Source of the DNA: Cymbidium sinense | Taxonomy: Eukaryota; Streptophyta; Magnoliopsida; Asparagales; Orchidaceae | Assembly (NCBI GenBank): GCA_021442155.1 | Contig: CM038215.1 | Location: 10,564,976 to 10,628,975, forward strand | Reading direction: 5' to 3' | Length of the DNA: 64,000 bases | Shown here: positions 23,982 through 35,841 of the stretch, in pieces | Layout of the letters: every line of letters starts with the position of its first letter | Position numbering within the stretch: the first letter of the stretch is position 1 | Notes under the pieces: model-generated | Database searches by the model: none | What the model was told of the DNA's origin: nothing | The model's input: the letters and a program-made list of their open reading frames with translations, nothing else | Position numbers and translations under genes: made by a program

Positions 23982-24470
23982 GTTTTTTAACAGAAAATAA
24001 ATTCATATTCAACATTTTTTCTTTTTGAATTCAACAACCAAGTAACACACTAAGTTTTCTATGACACAAACGATGACATAGATAAAAAATGAGCACACAT
24101 ATAGCAAATCAAAAACCCTAGAAAACTAGAATTTTCTCTAGTATAAAGATAGAGTTCCATAAGCAGATTGAATCAACCATTTTTTATTTCTCCAATTCCC
24201 ATCAAAATCACCCTACACTCTTGAGTAGTGGGATCCACCATCATATTCCCAATCTCTCCCTCCGCCACCACTACGACAGCAAGCTCCGTCGCTCCTCCCG
24301 CCTCCATAACCACCACTGCTTCGACCACCACCTCCATATCTAGCAGCACCTCCAGATCCCCCACCACCACTGCGATAACCTCTGGCTCCATCTTTGCCTC
24401 CACCGCCAGATCTATACTGAGCCTGGTTGACGGTGATGTTCCTACCATCAAGGTTCTGCCCATTCTTAGG
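23982..24470 (-). pseudogene. GRP module 5: 5'-truncated glycine-rich RNA-binding protein fragment
   Basis: On minus, from 24470, it reads NGQNLDGRNITVNQAQ and then YRSGGGG, GYRSGGGGSGG, GGGGRSSGGYGGG and GGGGRDWEYDGG. The frame stays open from the module start to a stop after HYSRV near 24210. The frame beyond that still encodes GNWRN. It is the longest uninterrupted match to a plant GRP in the window: end of RRM plus glycine tail. The 3' UTR ends at a T-run (23983-23988). Its 5' boundary CCATTCTTAGG is also the target site of LINE-C. Confidence 0.9.
24460..24470. repeat. Target-site duplication of LINE-C, left copy
   Basis: CCATTCTTAGG, identical to 25722-25732 on the other side of LINE-C. 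Confidence 0.85.
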
Positions 24471-25721
24471 GTTTTAAAAAAAATTAATAGTGGGAGAATT
24501 TTATTACCAAAAAGAAAGGATAAAATGTCCTTAAAGGGGATAAATCTATAAACTACTGCTCAAAGAGCTATAATTAGCCTAAAGAGGTAAATCCCCTACC
24601 TATTATAAGAAAACCAAAGAAAAAGAAAGAAAAGACATAAAGAAAGAAATAGCACAAAATTCCAAGAAGGGCAACCAAAGCCATCTATATCCTGAAATCT
24701 TTTGAGAGATGCACAAATCACCTACAGCCCCAAAACCTTCCACAAACCAAAGAACTTATGATAGAGATAAGCATCTAGAAATAAGGACAAGCTATGTACA
24801 CAAAAGGAACAAAATGATAAAAATCTTAAATAAGGCTCAGCAGTCACGCATTCAAGACTAGGATATGTGAGCATCCAAGCTTGAAGAAGGGTTACAATCG
24901 CATATGGTGCTACCGATAAAGGATAATAGGGAAAACAACCCGATACATCATAGCCAACACCTCGATTAAACTAAGCGCCAATAGCCAAAACAGCCAAGTT
25001 ATATCATCTATCAAGATGAAATAGGCAACTAACCAGTAAATCATCCAACCAAACCAGAGTAATGCAACCAACCAAAAAAGACAGCAGCCAAGAAATAACC
25101 ACCATCAAAGCCACACAAAAGAAACAAAGACCAAAGGTAAAAAACCAAAAACTTTGCAGATCCACCAATCAACAGCACAACTGTAGCCAGCCATCAAGGC
25201 CACCCAGCCAACCATAGCACCAAGAATCAATACAAAAAGTAATAGATCCAAGAACAACCAAAACAACATACAAGTTCATCCCACAATAGAAAGAAATGAC
25301 AAGCCAATGGGCCATCTGGCCAACAGGAAAATACTACAAAAACTTCAAAAAAACCACCATAAAAGGTGAACAAAAACTAGATGGCAGGTGACAGCTCCAG
25401 AGAGACTAACTCAGCCAAGGAAGGAATAAAGCCCATAGCTAGGCTCAACCAACAATCAAGATGCCAGATAGCCAAAACTAAAAGAAAAAGGCTAGAAAAT
25501 ACAATAGCCATCAAGCAACCAGCAGCTAATAAACTCTCACAGTGAAAAAATATGGCTAGGGAAAAAACTAAATAAGCAAGCTCTGAATCATACTAATCAT
25601 TAGGCCATCCCAAAACCAATATAGCAGGAGACCAACAAAAGGACAGAGCCACCAAAACTAGAGACAGCAAGAAGGTCGCATACCGACCAAAAATAATCCT
25701 GACCTCCATCAGAAGGAGATT
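24471..25721 (-). mobile_element. LINE-C: 5'-truncated LINE insertion (3' region only) with an 11-bp target-site duplication
   Basis: Only the 3' region of the LINE family is present. It has the AATAAA signal (plus TTTATT at 24500-24505), the predicted stem-loop (24536-24596), and about 1.1 kb of T/G-rich (minus) sequence similar in kind to 11593-12900 and 40412-42000. Both sides carry CCATTCTTAGG (24460-24470 and 25722-25732), which supports one insertion by target-primed reverse transcription with 5' truncation. No ORF2 remains. The fragment sits exactly at the 5' edge of GRP module 5. Confidence 0.85.
24536..24596 (-). other. Predicted 3'-terminal stem-loop of LINE-C
   Basis: GGGGATAAATCT (24536-24547) faces AGAGGTAAATCCCC (24583-24596), with a two-base internal mismatch at the same place as in LINE-B and one weaker position. 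The inner hairpin GCTC-AAA-GAGC (24558-24568) is perfect. Confidence 0.6.
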
Positions 25722-25732
25722 CCATTCTTAGG
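25722..25732. repeat. Target-site duplication of LINE-C, right copy
   Basis: CCATTCTTAGG, identical to 24460-24470. Confidence 0.85.
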
Positions 25733-26940
25733 ATTCAAGTTTAGGTTTAGGTTTATTATGTTTTTGGGTTTATGTTTAATTTTTAATTTATTTAGTTACA
25801 TTAGGTTTAGGTATAGGGTTTGGGGTTTAGGGTTTAGGGTTTAAGGTTTAGGGTTTAGGGTTTTTGGGTTTATACTTTTAGGGTTTAGGGTTTAGGGTTT
25901 AGGGTTTTCTTGGGTTTAGGGTATAAGGTTTAGGGTTGTATGTTTAGGCTTTAGGCTTTAGGGTTTAGGATTGAGGGTTTAGGATTTAGGGTTTATGGTT
26001 TTTTTAAAAAAATTAAGTAAACTGATATGTTTAGATTTATTTAGTTTATTTTTTTATTTATTTCAGTTTATTTTATTTATTATTTTTATTTAGGTTTTTT
26101 TTTTTTTGAAATTTTTATTTAGTTTAGTTTATTTATTTTAGGTTTATTTATTTTAGTTTACTTTTTAGGTTTAGGTTTATGTTTAGGTTTATTTTTTAGT
26201 TGAGTTTTATCTTTATTTTACTTTTTAGGTTTAGGCTATATTTTTTATTTTTAGGTTTAAGTTTAGGTTTTTATTTTATTTTTTTAGGTTTAGGATTTGG
26301 GTTTTTATTTTAGGTTTATTTTTAGGTTTTACTTTTTAGTTTAGGTTTAGGTTTATTTTTAGTTTATTTTATTTTATTTAGTTTAGGTTTAGGTTTAGGT
26401 TTTATTTATTTATTTATTTATTTTGGGTTTAGGTTTTCTTTTAGTTTATGGTTTCGGTTTTATTTTAAGGTTTAATTTTTTAAGTTTAGCTTTTTATTTT
26501 ATTATATTTTAGGTTTATTTTATTTTTATTTTATATTTAGTTTTCATTTTATTTAGGTTTTTTATTCTTAGATATTTTTTATATTTTTTAAGTTTACTTT
26601 AGGTTTTATTTATTTTATTTTAGTTTATTATTATTATTTTATTTTTAGATTTAGGTTTAGGTTCTAGATTAGTTTTTATTTTATTTTATTTTTTTTTAAT
26701 TTTATTTAGGTATATGTTTCTTCATTTATTTTATTTTTATGTTTTATTTAGTTTAGATTTAGGTTTTTAAATTTTTAGGGTTTAGGGTTTAGGGTTTAGG
26801 GTTTGGGGTTTAGGGTTGTAGGTTTTAGGGTTTAGGGATTAGGGTTTAGGGTTTAGGGTTTAGGGTTTAGGATTTAGGGTTTAGTGTTTAGGGTTTAGGG
26901 TTTTAGGGTTTAGGGTTTAGGGTTTACGGTTGTAGGTTTA
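25733..26940 (+). repeat. Composite telomere-like repeat unit
   Basis: TTTAGGG block, joint AATTAAGTAAACTGATATG near 26012, T-rich block with the marker TTTTTTATTCTTAGA near 26563, and TTTAGGG block to 26940. No gene seen. Confidence 0.9.
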
Positions 26941-29900
26941 GGGTTTAGAGTTTAGTTTTATGTTTTATTTTTTATTTTAGTTTAGTTTAGGTTTTATTTC
27001 AGTTTAGGTTATGTTTATTTAGGTTTAGGTTTTTAGGTTTACATTTATTTTAGGTTTTGGTTTTATTTATTTTTTATTTAGTTTATTTATTTTGATTTTA
27101 TAGTTTAGCTTATTATTTTAATTTTTTTAGTTTATTTAGTTTATGTTTAGGTTTATTTAATTTTAGGTTTGGAGTTTATGTTTATTTAGGCTTAGGTTTA
27201 GGTTTTATTTAGTTTATTTATTTTATTCTTTTATTTTTATTTAGGTTTATTTAGTTTAGTTTATTAAGTTTAGGTTTTATTCTTATTTAGGTTTACGTTT
27301 AGGTTTAGGTTTTATTTAGTTTCTTTTATTTCATTTTTATTTTAGGTTTAGGTATAGTTTAGGTTTTTTAAGGTTTAGGTTTATTTTTATTTGTAGTTTA
27401 GTTTATTTAGGTTTAGGTTTAGGTTTTTAGTTTATTTTAGTTTAAGTTTAGGTTTAGGTTTATTTAGGTTTATTTAGTTTATGCTTTTTTATTTTAGGTT
27501 TAGGTTCATCTATTTTTATTTTAGTTTTTATTTTTTTTATTAGTTTAGTTTAGTTTATTTAGGTTTATTTATGTTTATTTTTTTGGGTTAGTTTTAGTTT
27601 AGGTTTAGGATTATTTATTTTTGTTTAATTTAGTTTATTTTTATTTTTAAGTTTATTTAGTTTTTAGTTTTATTTAGTTTAGGTTTAGGTTTTGGTTTAT
27701 TTTTAATTTATTTATTTAGGTTGTAGTTTATTTATTTTAGCTTAGGTTTAGGTTTAGGTTTATTTATTTAGGTTTAGGTTTAGTTTTATTTATTTAGTTT
27801 ATTTATTTATTTTGGTTTAGGTTTAGGTTTTATTTAGTTTTATTTTATTTTGGATTTAGGGTTTAGGTTTAGGTTTATTTAGTTTAGGTTTAGTTTAGGT
27901 TTAGTTTAGGTTTACTTTTATTTATTTATTTAGTTTGTTTATTTAGTTTATTTCTTAATTTAGTTTATTTTTAAATTATTTTAATTTAATTTAATTTATT
28001 TTAGTTTATTTTTATTTTTATTTTCAATTTAGATTTAGGTTTTTGTTTTTACATTAGATTTATGTTTTGGTTTCGGTTTTTTTATTTTTTTATTTTATTT
28101 ATTTAGTTTAATTTATTTTATTTTATTTATCTAGATTTATTTATTTTATTTATTATGTTTAGGGTTTTCTTATTTTAGTTTATTTTGTTTATTTAGGTTT
28201 AGGTTTCATTTAGTTTATTTTAGTTTAGGTTTTTAGTTTAGCTTATTTAGTTTAGTATTGGTTTATTGGGTTTAGTTTTATTCTTATTTTTATTTATTTA
28301 GTTTATTTATTTTTTATTTATTTAGGGTTTAGGTTTAAGCTTATGTTTATTTTTATTTTTTAGGTTTAGGTTTAGTTTAGGTTTTACTATTTAGTGTGGT
28401 TTATTTAGCTTATTTTAATTAATTTATTTCACATTTTAGGTTTATTTATTTAGGTTTAGTTTAGGTTTAAGTTTATTTTTATTTAGTTTAGTTTATTTAG
28501 GTTTAAGTTTAGGTTTATGTTTAGGTTTATGTTTATTTTTTTTAGTTTAGGTTTAGTTTATTTAGTTTAGGTTTTGGGTTTAGGTTTAGTTTAGTTTAGG
28601 GTTTAGGTTTAGGTTTAGGTTTATTTTAGGTTTATTTTTAGCTTAGTTTATTTAGTTTAGTTTATTATTTAGTTTTGTTTAGTTTTAGGTTTATTTTATT
28701 TTACTTATTTTATTTAGTTTATTTTTTAGGTTTTATTTTATGTTTTAGGTTTAGGTTTAGGTTAATTTATTTTATTTAGGTTTTAGGTTATTTAGTTTAG
28801 GTTTAGGTTTATTTAGTTTGGGTTTAGGTTTAAGTTTAGGTTTAGGTTTAGGTTTTAGGTTTATTTTCCAGTTTATTTTATTTAGTTTATTTTATTTAAG
28901 TTTTAGTTTATATAGTTTATCTTAGGTTTAGGTTTTTATTTATTTAGTTTTTTTTAGGTTTAGGTTTAGGTTTATTTATTTTTTATTTTATTTTATTTTT
29001 TAGGTTTAAGTTTAGGTTTAGGTTTATTTATTTAGGTTTATTTTTAATTTAGTTTATTTAGTTTTATTTTAAGTTTAGGTTCAAGTTTAGGTTTAGGTAT
29101 AGGTATAGGTTTAGGTTTATTTTATTTTTAGTTTATTTATTTATTTTAATTAATTTATTTATTTTAGGTTTAAGTTTAGGTTTTGGCTTTTAGGTTTATT
29201 TATTTAGGTTTAGGTTTAGGTTTAGGTTTAGCTTTATTTAGTTTAGTTTAGGTTTATTTATTTAGTATATTTTATTTAATTTATTTTAGTATAGGTTTAA
29301 GTTGAGGTTTATTTAGTTTAATTTAGGTTTATTTAGTTTATTTTATTATTTAGTTTAGTTTATTTATTTAGGTTTAGGTTTAAGTTTAGATTTAGGTTTA
29401 TTTAGGTTTATTTTTAATTTAAGTTTATGTTTATTTATTTATTTTCTTATTTTAGTTTAGGTTTATGTTTAGGACTATTTTATTTAGTTTAGGTTTAGGT
29501 TTAGGTTTAGGTTTATTTAGTTTAGTTTATTTAGTTTAGGTTTAGGTTTAGGTTTAGCTTTATTTTAGTTTATTTAGTTTAGGTTTAGGTTTAGCTTTGC
29601 ATTTGGTTTAGGTTTAGGTTTAGTTTAGGGTTTAAGTTTAGGTGTATTTATTTTGTTTAGGTTTTAGTTTATTTTGTTAGTTTAGGTTTATTTAGTTTAG
29701 TTTTAGGTTTAGGTTTAGGTTTAGGTTTAGGTATAGGTTTAAGTTTAGGTTTTAGTTTATTTAGTTTAGTTTTTGGTTTAGGTTTAGGTTTAGGTTTATG
29801 TTTAAATTTAGGTTTTAGGTTTATTTTTAGGTTTATTTTATTTAGGTTTATTTATTTTTAATTTATTTTATTTTTTGGGTTTATTTATTTTAGTTTAGGT

Positions 29901-32900
29901 TTATTTATTTAGGTTAATTTTAGTTTAGTTTATTTACTTTTATTTTATGTTTAGGTTTAGGTTTATTTTATTTTATTTATTTATATTAATTTATTTATTT
30001 TAGGTTTAGATTTTTAGGTTTAGGTTTAGGTTTAGGTTTAGTTTTAGTTTAGGTTTATCTATTTGGTTGTTTTATTTAGTTTTTTTTAGTTTACGTTTAG
30101 CATTAGGTTTTAAGTTTAGGTTTAGGTTTAGGTTTAAATTTAGGTTCAGGTTTAGGTTTAGGTTTATTTAGTTTCATTTAGCTTTATTTATTTTATTTTC
30201 ATTTAGTTTAGTTTATTTATTTAGATTTAGATTTATTTAGATTTATTTTTTAGTTTAGTTTTAGGTTTATTTATTTATTTTATTATTTTTGTTTAGGTTT
30301 AGGTTTAGGTTTATTTTAGTTTAGGTTTAGGTTTAGGTTTAGCTTAAGTTTAGGTTTAGGTTTTATTTAGGTTTATTTAGTCTAGTTTATTTATTTTATA
30401 ATTTAGGTTTATTTATTTTAGTTTATTTATTTTAGGTTTAGGTTTAGGTTTATGTTTATTTTTATTTTAGTTATTTTGTTTATTAAGTTTATTTTAGTTT
30501 AGTTTAGATTTAGTTTATTAGTTTAGTTTATTTCAGTTTAGGTTCAGGTTTAGGTTTAATTTAGGTTTAGGTTTAGGTATAGGTTTAGATTTTATTTTAT
30601 TTTTTAGGTTTAGGTTTTATTTTATTTTTTAGGTTTAGGTTTAGGTTTAGGTTTAGGTTTATTTAGTTTATTTAGTTTATGTTTAGGTTTAGGTTTAGGT
30701 TTAGGTTTTATTTAGGTTTAGGTTTATGTTTATTTTTATTTAGTTTATTTATTTTATTTAGGTTTAGTTTATTTAGTTTAGTTTAGTTTAGGTTTATTTA
30801 TTTAGTTTAGTTTATTTAGGTTTAGGTTTAGGTTTATTTTAAGTTTTAGTTTATTTATTTTATTTTTTAGTTTAGTTTATTTAGTTTAGGTTTAGGTTTT
30901 ATTTTGAGTTTAGTTTAGGTTTAGGTTTAGGTTTAGGTTTATTTTTAGTTTAGTTTAGTTTAGGTTTAGGTTTTATTTTAAGTTTAGTTTAGGTTTAGGT
31001 TTAGGTTTAGGTTTATTTTTAGTTTTGTTTAGGTTTAGGTTTATTTATTTCTAGTTTAGTTTAGGTTTATTTTATTTAGGTTTATGTTTAAGTCTTTTTT
31101 TATTTAGTTTAGTTCAGGTTTAGGTTTAGGCTTAGATTTATTTTAGTTTATTTAGTTTAGATTTAGGTTTAGGCTTAGATTGATGTTTAGGTTTAGGTTT
31201 TATTTAGTTTAGTTTAGTTTATTTTAGTTTAGGTTTAGGTTTAGTTTTATTTTAGTTTAGGTTTAGTTTAGTTTAAGTTTATTTATTTAGTTTAGTTTAG
31301 TTTATTTATTTTAGGTTTAGGTTTAGGTTTAGTTTAGGTTTATTTTAGTTTAGTTTAGGTTTTTAGGTTTATTGATTTAGGTTTAGGTTTAGTTTAGGTT
31401 TATTTAGTTTATTAGGTTTAGGTTTTTTTTTTAGTTTATGTTTTGGTTTATTTAGTTTATTTATTTAGTTTAGGTTTAGGTTTAGGTTGAGGTTTATTTA
31501 TTTTATTTTATTTAGTTTAGTTTGTTTATTTTGGTTTATTTATTTAGGTTTAGGTTTAGGTTGAGATTTATTTTTATTTTAGGTTTATTTATTCAGGTTT
31601 AGGTTTATTTTTATTTAGCTTGGTTTATTTAGTTTATTTAGGTTTAGGTTTATTTAGATTTAGTTTATTTTGGTTTAAGTTTATTTAGTTTAGTTTAGGT
31701 TTACATTTAGGTTTATTTTTTAGGTTTAGGTTTATTTTAGGTTTAGGTTTATTTACTTAGTTTAGGTTTAGATTTATTTTAGGTTTAGGTTTATTTAATT
31801 ATTTATTTTAGGTTTGGGTTTATGTTTATTTTAGTTTTGTTTAGTTTATTTATTTAGGTTTAGGTTAGGTTTTGGTTAAGTTTTAGTTTATTTAGGTTTA
31901 AGTTTAGGTTTAGGTTTATTTTAGTTTAGGTTTTAGGTTTAGGTTTAGGTTTATTTTAGGTTTTATTTAGTTTAGTTTAGTTTAGATTAGGTTTATTTTA
32001 TTTCATTTAGGTTTGGGTTTATTTTATTTATTTTAATTTAGTTTAGTTTAGTTTTGGTTTAGGTTTAGGTTCAGGTTTTATGTTTATTTAGTTTACATTA
32101 GGTTTATTTAGTTTAGTTTATTTAGTTTAGGTTTATTTTACTTTATTTCATTTAGTTTATTTTGTTTATTTATTTAGTTTAGGTTTAGGTTTATTTATCT
32201 TATTTTATTATATTTTATTTATTTAGTTTAGGTTTAGGTTTATTTTATTTAGTTTATTTATTTTATTAGCTTATTTTCTTTAGTTTAGGTTTAGGTTTTA
32301 GTTTATTTAGTTTAGTTTATTTTTTTTTGGTTTATTTAGTTTAGTTTAGTTTAGTTTTATTTATTTATTTAGTTTAGTTTTATTTTAGTTTATTTTTAGT
32401 TTAATTTAGGTTTAAGTTTATTTATTTAGTTTTGTTTATTTAGTTTATTTAGTTTATTTTTAGTTTAGTTTATTTTTATTTAGTTTAATTTAGTTTAGGT
32501 TTAGGTTTAGGTTTAAGTTTATTTAGGTTTTATTAGTTTAGTTTATTTAGTTTAGTTTAGGTTCATGTTTAGGTTTAGGTTTAGGTTTAGGTTTATTTAG
32601 TTTAGGATTAAGTTTAGGTTTAGGTTTTAGTTTAGTTTAGGTTTTGTTTAGGTTTATGATTAGGTTTAGGTTTAATTTTTATTCTATTTTTTTTGGTTTA
32701 TTTATTTAAGTTTAGGTTTATTTATTTAGTTTAATTTATTTAGTTTATTTATTTAGTTTAGGTTTAGGTTTTATTTAGTTTAATTTAGTTTAGTTTAGTT
32801 TATTTGGAGGTTTAGGCTTAGGATTAGTTTAGTTTATTTATTAATTTTATTTTAGGTTTTTGGTTTTATTTAGTTTATTTTCTTTTAGTTTGGTTTTATT

Positions 32901-34220
32901 TTATTCATTTAGTTTAGTTTAGTTTAGTTTATTTAGCTTTAGATTTATTTTATTTATTTATTTAGTTTATATTATTATTTAGTTTCAATTTAGGTTTAGG
33001 TTTATTTAGGTTTATGATTTACTTAGTTTAGTTTTATTTAGTTTAGTTTTATTTAGTTTAGGTTTATTTAATTTAGGATTTAGGTTTAGGTTTAGGTTTT
33101 ATTTTAATTTAGGTTTATTTATTTATGTTTAAGTTTAGGTTTAGGTTTTATTTAAGTTTAGGTTTATTTTATTTAGGTTCAGGTTTATTTATTTTAGTTT
33201 ATTATAATTCATTTTAATTAGTTTTAGTTTATGTTTATTTTAGTTTAGGTTTATTAGGTTTATTTAGGTGTAGGTTTAAGTTAAATTTTATTTAGGTTTT
33301 AGGTTTGGGTTTAGGTTTTTATTTAGGTTTAGGATTAGGTTTAGGTTTATGTTTATTTTTTATTTTAGTTTAGGTTTATTTATTTAGTTTATTTTAGGTA
33401 TAGGTTTAGGCTTATTTTTATTTTATTTTTTATTTAGTTTATTTAGTTTAGGCTTATTTATTTAATTTAATTTATTTATTTATAATTTAGGTTCAAGTTT
33501 TTATTTTGGTTTAGGTTTATTTAGTTTAGGTTTTGTTTATTTTATTTTAGTTTATTTTATTTATTTAGGATTAAGCTTATTTAGTTTAGGTTTTAGGATA
33601 AGTTTAGGTTTATTTTTGTTTTGTTTTGTTTAGATTAGATTAGTTTATTTATTTAGTTTATTAGTTTAGTTTTATTTATTTTGTTTATTTTTAGTTTAGG
33701 TTTATTTATTTAGTTTAGTTTTTTTTATTTTATTTCTATTTATTTATTTAGTTTAGTTTTTATTTTTTTAATTAAATTATTTTATTTTTAGGTTTAGTTT
33801 ATTTATTTAATTTTATTGTATTTTATTTTAGTGTAGGTTTATCTTTATTTAGGTTTATTTAGTTTAATTTAGTTTTAGTTTATTTATTTAGTTTATTTTA
33901 GTTTATTTAGTTTATGTTTAGGTTTAGGTTTAGGATTAGTTTAGTTTATTGTAGTTTAGTTTAGGTTTAAGTTTAAGTTTATTTAGTTTAGTTTAGTTTA
34001 TTTTATTTAGCTTATTTATTTTTAGTTTTATTTTTTTTATTTAGTTTATGTTTATTTATTTTATGTATTTATTTTTTACTTTTGGTTTAGGCTTAGGTTT
34101 TATTTTATTTAGTTTAGTTCTTGTTTATGTTTATTTATTTTATGAATTTATTTTTTACATTTGGTTTAGGCTTAGGTTTTATTTTATTTAGTTTAGTTGA
34201 GGTTTAGGTTTAGGGTTTAA
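26941..34220 (+). repeat. 7.3-kb TTTAGG/TTTA array almost without the TTTAGGG heptamer
   Basis: Built of TTTAGG hexamers, TTTA tetramers and TTTAGTTTA/TTTATTTAG combinations. GGG runs are rare, unlike the arrays on either side. T dominates plus and C is nearly absent. Two local tandem duplications stand out: a 79-bp period at about 34046-34197 and a 74-bp period at about 30895-31030. There is no GRP module, LINE or other gene-like sequence in it. Confidence 0.92.
34046..34197. repeat. 79-bp tandem duplication inside the TTTA/TTTAGG array
   Basis: Two neighbouring copies hold GGTTTAGGCTTAGGTTTTAT at 34084 and 34163, with only a few differences (TGTATTT/TGAATTT, ACTTTT/ACATTT). This suggests recent local duplication. 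Confidence 0.85.
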
Positions 34221-35419
34221 ATTTAGGTTTAAGGTTTAGGTTTAGGTTTAGGGTTAGGGTTTAGGGTTTAGGGTTTAGTGTTTAGCATTTAGGGTTAGGG
34301 TTTTATTTATTTATTTTTTTTTTTTTTAGGGTTTAGGGTTTAGTGTTAGTTTTAGGGTTTAAGGTTTAGGGTTTAGGGTTTAGTGTTTAAGGTTAGTTTT
34401 AGGGTTTATGGTTTAGGGTTTAGGGTTTTCAGTTTAGGGTTTTGGGATTAGGGTTTATAGTTTAAGGTTTAGGGTTGTAGGTTTTCAGTTTAGGGTTTAG
34501 GATTAGTTTTAGGGTTTAGGGTTAGGATTTTTTAATTTAGGGTTTAGGGTTTAGGATTTGTTTTTGGGCTTAGGGTTTAGGGTTTAGGATTCACGATTTA
34601 GAGTTTAGTTTTTAAATTTTTTAAAAAAATTAAATAAACCGGTATGCTTAAGTTTATTAAGTTTACCTAATTCATTTTATATTTATTTTAGTTTATTTTA
34701 TTTTTTTATTTAGGTTTGTTTTTTATTTTTTATAGTTTAGTTTATTTATTTTAGTTCAAGGTTTTTTTTTGGATTTTTTTTAGGTTTAGGTTTAGGTTTA
34801 TGTTTTAGCTTAATTTTATTTTTATTTTATTTTTTAGGATTAGGTTTTATTTCTTATTTTTAGGTTTAAGTTTAGATTTTTATTTTATTTTTTAGGTTTA
34901 AGTTTTAGGTTTTTATTTTAAGTTTATTTTTTTTAGTTTAGGTTTAGGTTTATTTTTAGTTTATAATATTTTATTTAGTTTGGGGTTTAGGTTTAGTTTA
35001 TTTTAGGTTTAGGTTTAGTTATTATTTATTTTAGTTTAGTTTATTTTAGTTTAGGTTTAGGTTTATTTTATTTTGTTTATTTTAGGTTTATGTTTTTTTT
35101 TTTAAGTTAAGGGTTTATTTTATGTTTTATTTTTAGGTTTATTTATTAGGTTTAGGTTTTTGTTTAGTTTTTATTTTATTTTGATTTATGTTTTTATATT
35201 CTTATTTTATGATTGGGTTTTATTTTAGGGTTTAGGGTTTTTTAGTTTAGGGTTTAGGGTTTAGGGTTTAGGATTTAGGGTTTTGGGTTTAGTTAGTTTA
35301 GGGTTTAGGGTTTAGGTTAGTTTAGGGTTTAGGGTTGAGTGATTAGGGTTTAGGGTTTAGGATTTTAGGGTTTTTATGATTTAAGGTTTAGGGTTTAGGC
35401 TTTAGTTTAGGGTTTAATG
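34221..35419 (+). repeat. Composite telomere-like repeat unit
   Basis: TTTAGGG-rich block, joint AAATTAAATAAACCGGTATG near 34627, T-rich block, TTTAGGG block to GRP module 6. No gene seen. Confidence 0.9.
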
Positions 35420-35841
35420 TTTTTTAATAGAGAACAAATTTATATTCAACATTTCTTCTTTTGGATTTCATTAACCATGTAGGAGACCAAGTTTCTAAGA
35501 TACAAGAGATGACATAGATAAAAAATGGCACACATAGAGTAAATATAAAACCCTAGATAATTAGAATCATCTCTACTGTAAAGACACAATTCCATAGCGG
35601 TGATCAGGGTTCTTGATTTCTCTAGTTCCCATGAGAACCACCCTGCCTCTTGAGTGGCGGGATCTGTCATATCCCGTCCTCCTCCACTCCACAGTAACCT
35701 CATCCCTCTCTCACCATAACCACCTCCATATCCACCAACACCTCCAAATCCATCAGCACCTCTACATCCCCCACCTCCAAATCTTGCCTCCATAACCACC
35801 ACTTCCATATCCACCATCATATCCACTAGCACCTCCAATAA
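35420..35841 (-). pseudogene. GRP module 6: glycine-rich RNA-binding protein fragment, RRM end lost
   Basis: The glycine-rich tail (about 35640-35840 on minus: GGGGCRGADGFGGVGGYGGG) and the 3' UTR (35425-35600) are recognisable. The usual RRM end (NITVNQAQ) and the CCCATTCTTAGG boundary are missing; repeat sequence begins at about 35842. An open frame of 130 codons (35446-35838) runs across tail and 3' UTR in a shifted frame and is not a real protein. Confidence 0.8.

Noticed and set aside
21128..35419. CRISPR-like array because of many short direct repeats
   Set aside because: There are no unique spacers of constant length and no cas genes; the repeats are satellite units of a eukaryotic genome.
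35446..35838. 130-codon open frame on minus
   Set aside because: It joins a shifted glycine-rich tail to 3' UTR sequence of GRP module 6; the ends do not match any GRP.
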